Below the pieces are notes generated by a model. The model was not told where the DNA came from, did not search any database, and saw only the letters and a program-made list of their open reading frames with translations. A stretch of DNA of 6,008 bases from assembly GCA_023427575.1 (NCBI GenBank), contig JAEZAY010000102.1, positions 1 through 6,008 on the forward strand, in the 5' to 3' direction. Positions 1 to 6,008 of the stretch are shown in pieces; position 1 is the first letter of the stretch, and the number at the start of each line of letters is the position of its first letter. This DNA is from Bacteroidota bacterium. Its GTDB lineage: Bacteria > Bacteroidota > Bacteroidia > Chitinophagales > Chitinophagaceae. The translations under genes and the position numbers were made by a program.

Positions 1-181
1 CCCTGGCTCTTGCCCGCACCTGTTCAAGCAGTGCTGCCGCTTCATCGCCCATATCCAGTTCATTGGCGGATTCCGCCGCCATTAGCAAAACTTCCGCGTA
101 GCGATAAAGTCTTTGATTGATCCATCCGGCCTGGTCGCGGCGGTTTAAGGCTGCCCGCTTTGCCGGATCGGCATATACTTT
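1..181 (-). pseudogene. Out-of-frame continuation of the SusD C-terminal region (runs off the window)
   Basis: Reading the minus strand from 181 to the window edge in the frame with codons starting at 181, 178, 175 and so on gives KVYADPAKRAALNRRDQAGW, then INQRLYRYAEVLLMAAESAN and ELDMGDEAAALLEQVRARAR. RYAEVLLMAAE followed by a LLEQVRARAR-type helix is the hallmark C-terminal segment of RagB/SusD proteins, and it follows exactly where the truncated SusD frame (YYNKK) would be expected to continue. A stop (TAA, 184-182) lies just upstream in this frame, and no start codon is needed if it belongs to the SusD gene. I infer that this is the rest of the same gene, separated by a one-base deletion in the A run at 179-183. 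The true stop codon lies outside the window to the left. It is not an independent gene. Confidence 0.88.
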
Positions 182-1272
182 TTATTATAGTATTTTGTGA
201 AAAGAATGCCGGGAGGATTGTCGAATACAGAAGCAGGGAGCACTCTGCCATATCCACCCGATGCAGGATCGTCGGACTGGCCGGCTACAAGAATGGTGGC
301 ATCGCGCCTGGGATCTCCCGCTTCATACGAATTGTATAAAGACTGGGTTGGAGTATTCCAGCCCCAACCGAGATTCCAGCCGCTGGCTTCCGACTGACGG
401 ATATTTTGCGCGGTGGCATGAATGGAACCATAATCATCCACTACGGTTACTTCATTTTGAACTTCAAATATAGATTCACTGCTATTTTCCCCCACATCTT
501 TGAAAACCTGCCAGTAGGGGCTGTATAAGGCATAAACGCCGGAATTGATCACTTCAGATGCCAGGGCATAAGTTTGAGCCCAGTTTTTCCGGAACATGTG
601 CGCATCGGCATGAAGAGTTTTGGCGGCACCGCTGGTGAGGCGGCCGGCAAACTGGTTTCCCCAGGTTACAGGCAGGGTGGCAGCCGCAAACTGTAAATCT
701 GAATCGATCAGCGCGTAAATTTCCTCTACCGGACTTTTTTCGATATTGGCCTGAGCTACCTCATATACCCGGAAGTCGATTTTAGGAACTTCTCCGAAAG
801 TGCGTACCAGGTCGAAATAGGCATAGGCTCTGAAGAAACGGGCTTCGGCCAGATTGATGGTGGAAGCCGGATCATTCAGGCCCAGTGAGTCGGCCGTTTG
901 AAGCGCTGTGTTGGCGAAGTTAATAAGAGAATAGTGGTCATTCCAGTATTGCAATGCGCCATCAAAGCTAACATCATACTGAAAATTATCCATGGGCGCG
1001 CTCCATTCCGCACCATCGGTCTGATCGGAACCCTTCTCCGAATCATCCGATCTGAACCCGTGTAAACCGAGGAAAGGAAGACTGGAAACCACTCCGTAAC
1101 TGGTGCGGTGATAGCTGTACAAACCAAAGATCTGGCCTTCCAGGCCGCCCTGGTTCAAATCGTCCAGGGTGGATGTAAGAGGCTTGCGATCGAGAAACTT
1201 TTTACATCCGCTGATCGTAAGCAGCAGACCGCAGGCTATTATGAGAAGAAAAATATTTTTTACTGTTTTCAT
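145..1272 (-). CDS. SusD/RagB-family outer-membrane lipoprotein, prematurely terminated by frameshift
   Basis: SusD-family proteins are surface lipoproteins that cap a SusC barrel and bind the incoming glycan or other oligomer. The 375-residue frame begins with a lipoprotein signal: a hydrophobic stretch at about residues 7-20, then the lipobox ISGC with the lipidated cysteine at 23, followed by KKFLDRKPLT, which is typical of mature SusD N-termini. The helical core signature AEARFFRAYAYFDLVRTFG lies at 142-160, followed by EVP. SESIFEVQ (265-272) and EAGDPRRDATIL (317-328) also match family patterns. The ATG lies 17 bases after the susC stop, so the two are almost certainly co-transcribed. 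The usual family length is roughly 450-600 residues. This frame stops just after YYNKKYM, and the expected C-terminal segment follows in another frame (separate entry). Family assignment is very secure; the substrate cannot be told from sequence. The product as written lacks its C-terminal helices and is probably non-functional unless the indel is an error. Confidence 0.93.
   Translation of the reverse strand: MKTVKNIFLLIIACGLLLTISGCKKFLDRKPLTSTLDDLNQGGLEGQIFGLYSYHRTSYGVVSSLPFLGLHGFRSDDSEKGSDQTDGAEWSAPMDNFQYDVSFDGALQYWNDHYSLINFANTALQTADSLGLNDPASTINLAEARFFRAYAYFDLVRTFGEVPKIDFRVYEVAQANIEKSPVEEIYALIDSDLQFAAATLPVTWGNQFAGRLTSGAAKTLHADAHMFRKNWAQTYALASEVINSGVYALYSPYWQVFKDVGENSSESIFEVQNEVTVVDDYGSIHATAQNIRQSEASGWNLGWGWNTPTQSLYNSYEAGDPRRDATILVAGQSDDPASGGYGRVLPASVFDNPPGILFTKYYNKKYMPIRQSGQP
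161..183 (-). other. Frameshift site in susD: A5 run followed by a short hairpin
   Basis: On the minus strand the junction reads AAT AAA AAG TAT, with five A residues (plus-strand T179-T183). Restoring a sixth A would give YYNKKVYADP and join the two SusD halves without loss. Four bases after the run is a perfect 5-bp stem, TGCCG/CGGCA, with loop ATC (plus 161-173). A ribosomal -1 slip on the two Lys codons would produce the same joined protein, but the heptamer is T AAA AAG rather than the efficient A AAA AAG, and programmed frameshifting is not known to me for susD genes. A homopolymer mutation or sequencing indel is the simpler explanation. Confidence 0.75.
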
Positions 1273-1289
1273 ACCTTGAAATTTATAAT

Positions 1290-4200
1290 CTAAAAGTTCG
1301 CGTTAATACCAAAAGTTACCACTACCGGTATGGCTCCACCGGCATAATCGATCCCGAATGAAGTGGCGCCACCGCCATATTCCGGTGTATAGCCGGAATT
1401 ATTTTTCCATGTTTTCAGGTTCTGTGCGTTTGCAAATACCCGCAAGCTTTTGATATTAACCCTCGAAAGCAGAGACTGACTTAAATTATACCCTATCTGT
1501 AGATTCCGGATCCGGAAATAACTACCGTCTTCAATCGCATAATTTGAAACCTCATAATTGATCCGGTGGTCCATACCCAAAATCGGATCCCAGTTGGAAG
1601 TTCCTTCACCATTCCAGCGATTCAGTTTGAAAGCAGGATAGTTAACCCGTTGAAATGGCGATTCTGTGCTTCCCCAGGCGCGATAGATTTCGTTTCCATA
1701 AACACCGCCCACATCGATCCCGATATCCAGTCCTTTGTATGCAAAATTGATCGAGCCGCCATAAGCGAAATCCGGGGTGGGATTTCCGATCATGGTACGG
1801 TCGTCCTGGGTGATGACGCCATCACCATTTATATCGCGGTATTTGAAATCTCCGGGGCCATATGCAAACATGGTGTTCACCGGAGATTTTAATTTATCGG
1901 CATACGACTGATACAATCCTTCTACCACATAACCGTAAAAATATCCGATCGGCAAGCCAACGGTGGTACGGCTCGCGCCGCTTTGAATTGAAAATTCCTC
2001 ACTGGCCAGTTCCAACACCTTGTTACTGTATGTGGTCAGGTTACCGCTGAAGCTAATGCTTGCCTCTTTACCCAATTGCTGGGTCCAGCCGGCAGTAAAT
2101 TCCAGGCCGTTGTTCCGGATGCTCCCAATATTATCAAGTCCATTGTTCGCGCCCTGAACACCGGGAATGTAGGTGAGCAGGTCGTTGGTTACCTTATGAA
2201 AATAAGCGGCTTCAAAGCGGAGGCGGTTATCAAAGGCAATTCCTTCCACACCCACTTCTTTCGCTGTTACGGTTTCCCATTTCAGATTGGGATTGGGAAG
2301 ATATGCCTGCGAGTTGGCCAGATACACATTTGTTCCGAATACGGCGGCATTTCCACCTACCAGACCGGGATAGAAAGGATAATCATATCCATAGGTATTC
2401 TGATTTCCCAACACGCCATACGAAGCTTTCAGTTTCAGGAAATTGATTTTATCCTGATCCTGCATAAAGTCTTCCTGGCTAATTTCCCAGGCAGCGCCAA
2501 CAGCCCAGAATTCCTGCCAGCGGTTTGCCGGTGAAATCTGGGAAGATCCATCACGGCGGAAAGATCCGTTCAGGAAATATTTATTCTGGTAATTATATAG
2601 AACCCGGAATAAACCGGAAACCGTTGTTTTTTCCGATTGGGAAGAAGTGGATCTTCTGGTCAATGCATCGCCAAATCCATTGTCGATAAACCAGAACCGG
2701 TCATTGTCCGGAATGGGCGCTCCGGTCTGACTTTGCTGGACAGAAGCCCCACGATTAAAGTTTCCGAAATAGTAGGTTGTCCATCCCGCCAGAGCAGTAA
2801 GGCTGTGATCGCCAAAATCTTTTTTATAGTTCAGAATATAGTCCTGCTGCCATTTTTTCCAGGAGTTATCGTTTTCCCGCACCGAGGTTAAACGGGTAAC
2901 CTGGTAAACGGAGTCGGTAACAGCATCGTATGCATTATATAAAGGAGTGTAGCTCCGAGTATTTACATTGCTGATATCCCCGTAAAAGGTAGTTCGGAAA
3001 TTGAAATTCCGCAGGAAAGAAATTTCGGCAAACACGCTACCCACTGTTCTGTACTCAATAGCGCGGGTTTTATCCCATTCGTTTTCGAGCTGGATCAGAG
3101 GGTTCACAACACCAGAAGCCTGGATATCGGGCAAGCCGTAATAAAGGTTGTAGTTGGTGCTGTCGAGACCATACGGGTTTTTCGTGTATACATCAATGGT
3201 TCCATCGGGAACGATCGGAATCACTTTTCTGGCCGCATCGAGCACCCAGGTGGCTCCGTATGGAAGTCGCTGGCGGGTGCCATTAAAATTGAATCCAACC
3301 TTAATATTTTTGGAAAGCTTCAGTTCATCACTGAAAGAGAGGGTGATTTTATGCAATTTTTCGTTGCGGATAATCCCTTCGTCCATAATATAACCAACTC
3401 CCAGCGTGAAACGGTTTTTTTCGGTGCTTCCCGAAACAGTTAAACTGTTCGAGCTGAACTGCCCCGTGCGGGTAACAGCATCGATCCAGTCGGTATTTCC
3501 AGTCCATGGCGTGTAATTAAAAGGCTCTGTTACGCCAAGATTGGCTCTTTCTTCTTCATACAATTCCCGAAAACCCGCGGCATCCACGAGCTTAATTTTA
3601 TCGGTCAGCTTTTTAAATCCGTAAGAAGAAGTAAGATTGACCAGTACCTGGCCGGCCTTCGCACGTTTTGTGGTGATGGCGATCACCCCGGCCGCGCCGC
3701 GCACCCCAAAGATGGCAAGTGAAGAGGGGTCCTTCAGAATCTCGATGGATTCAATATCGTTGGGATTCAGGTAGTCGATATTATCATTAAAAATTCCGTC
3801 AACCACATACAGGGGGTTAACTGAACCAATACTGATCGTACCCCGGATCCGGATATCGGGGGCAGCCCCCGGAGTACCGTTATTGACGATAGAGAGGCCG
3901 GCTACCTTTGATTGCAGGGAAGCAACCGGGTTCGCATTCGGCTTATCGGCAATATCTTTACCGGCCACTTTTACAATTGAACCGGTCAGATCGCGCTTAT
4001 TGGCCGTTCCATAACCGATCACCACCACTTCATCCAAAGCAGGACCAACGGATTCCACCAGGGTAACATTGATGGTAGTTTGGTTATTAACAGGAATTTC
4101 CTGCGAAGCAAATCCCACCGAGGAGAAGATCAGAGTTGCATTTCCCGGAACCTCGATGGAAAAATCGCCGTTTTCATCGGTTGAAGTTCCGGCAACTCCG

Positions 4201-4382
4201 TCTTTAACGGATACAGTAACGCCGATCACCGGTTCGCCGGTGGCGGAACTCACTTTACCCGTTACCTGGACATTCTGAGCCCTGACAGCAAATCCGGTAA
4301 TCAATAAAAAGAATAGGAAAAAGGAAAAAATCCGGAGCCTGAACAGCACCGCTCGCACAGATGATTGTACTTCGTTATTCAT
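1290..4382 (-). CDS. SusC/RagA-family TonB-linked outer-membrane transporter
   Basis: This is the outer-membrane barrel of a SusCD transporter, which imports oligomers too large for porins using energy passed from the inner membrane by TonB. At 1030 residues it has the full usual family length. Order of parts: signal peptide, hydrophobic at about 18-32 with likely cleavage at VRA|Q (after 35); a carboxypeptidase-regulatory-like (CarboxypepD_reg) beta-sandwich domain at about 37-109; a TonB-box-like DEVVVIGYGT at 117-126; plug domain at about 128-238 with PLYVVDGI and the SusC signature DPSSLAIFGVRGAAGVIAIT (218-237); then the barrel. DINGDGVITQDD (850-861) is a motif common in SusC barrels, and the protein ends in a terminal Phe (TFGINANF), as expected for barrel assembly. 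There is no N-terminal STN domain, so it is not the type that signals to an anti-sigma factor. The ATG at 4382 is the only start that supplies the signal peptide. susD follows after 17 bases. The substrate is unknown. Confidence 0.97.
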   Translation of the reverse strand: MNNEVQSSVRAVLFRLRIFSFFLFFLLITGFAVRAQNVQVTGKVSSATGEPVIGVTVSVKDGVAGTSTDENGDFSIEVPGNATLIFSSVGFASQEIPVNNQTTINVTLVESVGPALDEVVVIGYGTANKRDLTGSIVKVAGKDIADKPNANPVASLQSKVAGLSIVNNGTPGAAPDIRIRGTISIGSVNPLYVVDGIFNDNIDYLNPNDIESIEILKDPSSLAIFGVRGAAGVIAITTKRAKAGQVLVNLTSSYGFKKLTDKIKLVDAAGFRELYEEERANLGVTEPFNYTPWTGNTDWIDAVTRTGQFSSNSLTVSGSTEKNRFTLGVGYIMDEGIIRNEKLHKITLSFSDELKLSKNIKVGFNFNGTRQRLPYGATWVLDAARKVIPIVPDGTIDVYTKNPYGLDSTNYNLYYGLPDIQASGVVNPLIQLENEWDKTRAIEYRTVGSVFAEISFLRNFNFRTTFYGDISNVNTRSYTPLYNAYDAVTDSVYQVTRLTSVRENDNSWKKWQQDYILNYKKDFGDHSLTALAGWTTYYFGNFNRGASVQQSQTGAPIPDNDRFWFIDNGFGDALTRRSTSSQSEKTTVSGLFRVLYNYQNKYFLNGSFRRDGSSQISPANRWQEFWAVGAAWEISQEDFMQDQDKINFLKLKASYGVLGNQNTYGYDYPFYPGLVGGNAAVFGTNVYLANSQAYLPNPNLKWETVTAKEVGVEGIAFDNRLRFEAAYFHKVTNDLLTYIPGVQGANNGLDNIGSIRNNGLEFTAGWTQQLGKEASISFSGNLTTYSNKVLELASEEFSIQSGASRTTVGLPIGYFYGYVVEGLYQSYADKLKSPVNTMFAYGPGDFKYRDINGDGVITQDDRTMIGNPTPDFAYGGSINFAYKGLDIGIDVGGVYGNEIYRAWGSTESPFQRVNYPAFKLNRWNGEGTSNWDPILGMDHRINYEVSNYAIEDGSYFRIRNLQIGYNLSQSLLSRVNIKSLRVFANAQNLKTWKNNSGYTPEYGGGATSFGIDYAGGAIPVVVTFGINANF

Positions 4383-4424
4383 ATAGCCAGTGTTAGTGAA
4401 TCTTCGGGAGAAGATTTAAAATCG

Positions 4425-4433
4425 CAAATTATA
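4425..4433 (-). promoter_or_regulatory. Weak candidate promoter core for the susCD operon
   Basis: The minus strand reads TATAATTTG about 42-51 bases before the susC ATG. It contains a TATAAT hexamer and comes close to the Bacteroidota -7 motif TAnnTTTG (the TA is displaced by one base). I could not find a matching -33 element at the expected spacing. It sits directly downstream of one copy of a direct repeat (4441-4450), which fits a regulated promoter, but the call rests on a short AT-rich match and is tentative. Confidence 0.3.
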
Positions 4434-4436
4434 GTA

Positions 4437-4500
4437 AACTTTATCAACTACTAAGATTGTTTTTAGCTGGGATATGCTGCTTTTAGAACTTATCAACTAA
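4437..4500. repeat. Spaced direct repeat upstream of susC (possible regulator site)
   Basis: The ten-base sequence TTATCAACTA occurs at 4441-4450 and again at 4490-4499, start to start 49 bases. Similarity extends leftward (AACTTTATCAACTA against AACTTATCAACTA, differing by one T). Read toward susC the unit is TAGTTGATAA followed by AGT or GT. Both copies are in the same orientation, and the nearer one abuts the TATAAT-like sequence. Paired sites ahead of a susC gene could bind an activator or repressor. No regulator gene is in view, and chance in AT-rich DNA cannot be excluded. Confidence 0.4.
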
Positions 4501-4512
4501 AAAAGAAATTAG

Positions 4513-4545
4513 TTTACGGGGGTACGTCAGAAAATTATATTTTTG
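4513..4545 (+). promoter_or_regulatory. Bacteroidota-type promoter for the tRNA gene
   Basis: TATTTTTG at 4538-4545 is an exact match to the -7 motif TAnnTTTG used by the primary sigma factor of Bacteroidota. TTTA at 4513-4516, 21 bases upstream, fits the -33 element (TTTG) with one mismatch. Transcription would start near 4551-4554 and reach the mature tRNA after a leader of about 70 bases. That leader contains a small perfect hairpin, TTGCT/AGCAA (4574-4588), and a wider CTGGCC/GGCCAG pair (4561-4566 with 4603-4608). Confidence 0.55.
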
Positions 4546-4622
4546 CCATCCTGTATGATTCTGGCCGGGACTTTTGCTTCAATAGCAATCGAATAAAAAT
4601 CAGGCCAGGGCGCGGGAATACC

Positions 4623-4699
4623 GGACCCTTAGCTCAGTTGGTTAGAGCTTCTGACTCATAATCAGGAGGTCGCTGGTTCGAGCCCAGCAGGGTCCACCA
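4623..4699 (+). tRNA. tRNA with anticodon CAT, probably tRNA-Ile2 (lysidine type), otherwise elongator tRNA-Met
   Basis: The cloverleaf is complete. The acceptor stem GGACCCT (4623-4629) pairs with AGGGTCC (4689-4695), the discriminator is A4696 and CCA is encoded at 4697-4699. The D stem is GCTC/GAGC (4632-4635, 4645-4648). The anticodon stem is TCTGA/TCAGG (4650-4654, 4662-4666), with loop CTCATAA and anticodon CAT at 4657-4659. The T stem is GCTGG/CCAGC with loop TTCGAGC. Paired G1-C72 and the absence of three G-C pairs in the anticodon stem rule out the initiator. The body TTAGCTCAG...GACTCATAATC...GGTCGCTGGTTC...CCAGCAGGG closely resembles E. coli tRNA-Ile2. C4-G69 and C5-G68 are present, the pairs favoured by TilS, which converts the anticodon C to lysidine so that AUA is read as Ile. 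Anticodon and position are secure; the amino acid is an inference. Confidence 0.95.
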
Positions 4700-4704
4700 G
4701 GATT

Positions 4705-4735
4705 AAAGGGGGTTCAGCAATGAAGCCCCTTTTTT
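4705..4735 (+). terminator. Intrinsic terminator of the tRNA transcript
   Basis: Five bases after the CCA end, AAAGGGG (4705-4711) pairs with CCCCTTT, and TTCA (4713-4716) pairs with TGAA (4721-4724), closed by the GNRA tetraloop GCAA. One internal G-G mismatch (4712/4725) interrupts the stem. A run of six T (4730-4735) follows the stem. The layout fits rho-independent termination of a single-tRNA transcript and separates it from the downstream barrel gene. Confidence 0.8.
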
Positions 4736-4797
4736 AAACCCAATTTCCTTCCCGCCTTTTTTTTCAAACCTGCAAAATCGAAAGGTAATAAGTTCAT

Positions 4798-4812
4798 GAA
4801 CCCGGCGGGTTC
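4798..4812. promoter_or_regulatory. 15-bp palindrome upstream of the barrel gene
   Basis: GAACCCGGCGGGTTC is a perfect inverted repeat: seven paired bases either side of a central G, or in RNA a 6-bp stem with loop GGC. It lies 43 bases before the predicted -7 element of the next gene and has no T run after it on either strand, so it is not a standard terminator. It could be an operator for a dimeric regulator, but no regulator is visible. Confidence 0.35.
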
Positions 4813-4855
4813 CGAGATCTTCTTTAAATTAACAGGTTATTAGCCGTTTAGGAAA

Positions 4856-4863
4856 TACATTTG
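4856..4863 (+). promoter_or_regulatory. -7 promoter element of the outer-membrane barrel gene
   Basis: TACATTTG exactly matches the Bacteroidota TAnnTTTG motif and lies 17 bases before the ATG at 4881. A start site near 4869-4871 would leave a very short leader of about 10-12 bases, without a Shine-Dalgarno sequence. I see no good -33 element, so the call is moderate. Confidence 0.45.
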
Positions 4864-4880
4864 CCGAATTAAATTTTCGT

Positions 4881-5657
4881 ATGAAAAAAATTGCAGTACT
4901 GTTTTTAGCTTCGATATGTACGATGACCGGATTTGCACAGGATACGACCAGAACCGGTTTACCGGCGGTTGACAGCTTGCCAACCGTTTCCCGGCCAACG
5001 CCACAAAGATGGAACAGCGCCAATATAAATAACCGATCAAAAGATCACCTGCTGATCCAGGTGGGCTATGCGGGTTGGGCTCAAAAGCCCGATACGGTAA
5101 TGACCAAGGGGCTTTCACGGGCATTTAATGTTTATTTCATGTTCGACTTCCCTTTTAAAACCAATCCCTCGCTAAGTGTGGGAATAGGCGCCGGGCTTTC
5201 ATCCAGCAATATTTACTTCGACAAACAAACCATTGATATCGCCGGCAAATCGAATAACGTGCTGCATTTTAATGATGTGTCCGATACCAATCATTTTAAA
5301 AAATACAAGCTTACCAATACCTATCTGGAAGCGCCGGTGGAACTTCGTTATACGGCCGATCCATACCGTCCCGGCAAAAGCTTTAAAGCGGCATTGGGAG
5401 TAAAAGTAGGAACGCTGTTATCTGCAACTACCAAGGGAAAAAATCTCCAGAATAAAAATGGCCAGGCGATTCTGAACTACACCCAGAAGGAAAGATCAAA
5501 ACGATTTTTCAATGGCACCCGGATCAGCGCGACTGCTAGGGTAGGTATGGGAAATTTCAGCCTTTTCGGCAGTTATCAGGTGAATGCCTATATTAAAGAA
5601 GGATTTGGTCCGGATATCAGGCCTTATCAGGTTGGACTAACCCTAAGCGGTTTATAA
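4881..5657 (+). CDS. PorT-like outer-membrane beta-barrel protein
   Basis: The 258-residue product has a clear signal peptide (MKKIAVLFLASICTMTGFAQ, likely cleaved after A19) and a polar, Pro- and Thr-rich linker at about 20-55. Alternating hydrophobic and polar strands typical of a small outer-membrane barrel then run to the C-terminus. YLEAPVELRY (148-157), followed after a polar loop by a glycine-containing strand (FKAALGVKVGTLL), resembles the YLEIP-type core of the PorT/OMP_b-brl_2 family. The last strand is RPYQVGLTLSGL. Length fits the family. Such proteins are abundant in Bacteroidota and most have no assigned role; PorT itself acts in type IX secretion, but I see nothing here that specifically indicates that function. 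The ATG is chosen because it gives the signal peptide directly. The gene is flanked by a tRNA terminator upstream and by hflX 145 bases downstream, and appears to be its own transcription unit. The family is fairly secure, the function unknown. Confidence 0.85.
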   Translation: MKKIAVLFLASICTMTGFAQDTTRTGLPAVDSLPTVSRPTPQRWNSANINNRSKDHLLIQVGYAGWAQKPDTVMTKGLSRAFNVYFMFDFPFKTNPSLSVGIGAGLSSSNIYFDKQTIDIAGKSNNVLHFNDVSDTNHFKKYKLTNTYLEAPVELRYTADPYRPGKSFKAALGVKVGTLLSATTKGKNLQNKNGQAILNYTQKERSKRFFNGTRISATARVGMGNFSLFGSYQVNAYIKEGFGPDIRPYQVGLTLSGL

Positions 5658-5679
5658 AAACAGCGATTGTAATCATTTG

Positions 5680-5740
5680 CCGGAACCCGGCCGGATTGAT
5701 CCCGGTTATACATGCCGGTTAATTATTGGAAATCTTCCGG
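5680..5740. repeat. CCGG-rich intergenic cluster after the barrel gene
   Basis: Six CCGG tetramers fall within 61 bases (starting at 5680, 5687, 5691, 5702, 5715 and 5737) in otherwise AT-rich spacer DNA. CCGG is self-complementary, so several alternative short stems can form, but none is long or followed by a T run. The nine bases GAACCCGGC at 5683-5691 also occur in the palindrome at 4798-4806. It might help end the barrel-gene transcript or bind a protein; no specific role can be supported. Confidence 0.3.
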
Positions 5741-5802
5741 TGCTGGTTCGATTTTTTAGATCTGATCTGAAGGCAGCAGGGCCTGGGATTAAATGTAATT
5801 TT

Positions 5803-6008
5803 ATGCTCGATCAGCAGCACGTCATTAAAAAAGAAGAGAAAGCGATTCTGGTTGGGTTGATCCATAAGGAGCAAACTGAACAGCAGCTTCGCGAATACCT
5901 GGAAGAACTGGCTTTTCTGGCCGAAACCGCCGGCGCCGTGAGCGTAAAACGGTTTATGCAAAAGCTTTCGCATCCTGATAGCCGCACCTTTGTTGGCAAG
6001 GGTAAGCT
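5803..6008 (+). CDS. hflX: GTPase HflX, N-terminal part (cut by the window edge)
   Basis: HflX is a GTPase that binds the 50S ribosomal subunit and splits stalled or hibernating ribosomes, for example in heat stress. Sixty-eight codons are visible. They show the HflX N-terminal domain: KAILVGLIHKEQTEQQLREY (13-32), then EELAFLAETAGA (34-45) and TFVGKGK (62-68). The last two are hallmark motifs of the family, matching the general pattern EL..L..TAGA...YIGKGK. The helical linker and the G domain with its nucleotide-binding motifs would lie beyond the right edge. The ATG at 5803 is chosen because homology begins a few residues later. The frame is open further upstream, with a GTG at 5740, but the residues there (such as AAGPGIKCNF) do not look like HflX. 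A one-mismatch -7 element (TAGATCTG, 5757-5764) could be the promoter. No Shine-Dalgarno sequence is evident. Confidence 0.93.
   Translation, partial: MLDQQHVIKKEEKAILVGLIHKEQTEQQLREYLEELAFLAETAGAVSVKRFMQKLSHPDSRTFVGKGK

Noticed and set aside
2076..2534. 152-codon plus-strand open frame inside susC
   Set aside because: It is antisense to conserved SusC barrel sequence and its translation shows no family pattern; long antisense frames are common opposite large genes.
4623..4699. Initiator tRNA-fMet
   Set aside because: The first acceptor pair is G-C rather than the unpaired C1/A72 of initiators, and the anticodon stem lacks the three consecutive G-C pairs.
4757..4764. T8 run as a second terminator after the tRNA
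   Set aside because: No stable hairpin directly precedes this run; the complete hairpin plus T run is at 4705-4735.
4829..5124. Two overlapping minus-strand open frames antisense to the start of the barrel gene
   Set aside because: The translations show no recognisable domain or credible signal, and they lie opposite a plus-strand gene with a clear signal peptide and barrel pattern.
5658..5740. Intrinsic terminator for the barrel gene
   Set aside because: Only 4-bp CCGG stems or bulged pairings can be drawn, and no T run follows, so a rho-independent terminator cannot be supported.
5719..5999. Minus-strand open frames opposite the start of hflX
   Set aside because: The plus strand encodes conserved HflX motifs across the same bases; the antisense translations look like low-complexity shadows.

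Overview
The window looks like chromosomal DNA from a Bacteroidota bacterium, most plausibly in or near the Chitinophagaceae (the family level is inference). The evidence is a SusC/SusD outer-membrane nutrient-uptake pair, sites resembling the Bacteroidota -7 promoter motif TAnnTTTG, little Shine-Dalgarno sequence ahead of the genes, and a PorT-like small outer-membrane barrel.

Layout. Positions 1-4382, minus strand: a two-gene operon in the order susC (complete, 1030 codons, 4382 to 1290) then susD (1272 down past the left edge). The susD frame stops early at 145, but the conserved SusD C-terminal sequence continues in another frame from 181 to the window edge. A one-base loss in an A5 run (plus-strand T179-T183) explains this best, so susD is either truncated by mutation or affected by a sequencing indel. 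Positions 4383-4622: divergent intergenic region with a spaced direct repeat and a weak promoter candidate on the susC side, and a good promoter on the tRNA side. Positions 4623-4699, plus strand: a tRNA with anticodon CAT and encoded CCA, closely resembling the lysidine-type tRNA-Ile2, followed at once by an intrinsic terminator. Positions 4881-5657, plus strand: a secreted outer-membrane beta-barrel protein. Positions 5803-6008, plus strand: the first 68 codons of the ribosome-associated GTPase HflX, cut by the right edge.

How the genes relate. SusC and SusD would form one outer-membrane transporter, a TonB-dependent barrel with a lipoprotein lid, for an unknown glycan or other oligomer; no degradative enzyme is in view to suggest the substrate. 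The tRNA, barrel protein and hflX are separate transcription units with no evident functional link to the transporter. I see no mobile element, CRISPR array, phage gene or clearly novel system. The points most worth checking are the susD frameshift, the repeat in the susC upstream region and the identity of the CAT tRNA.
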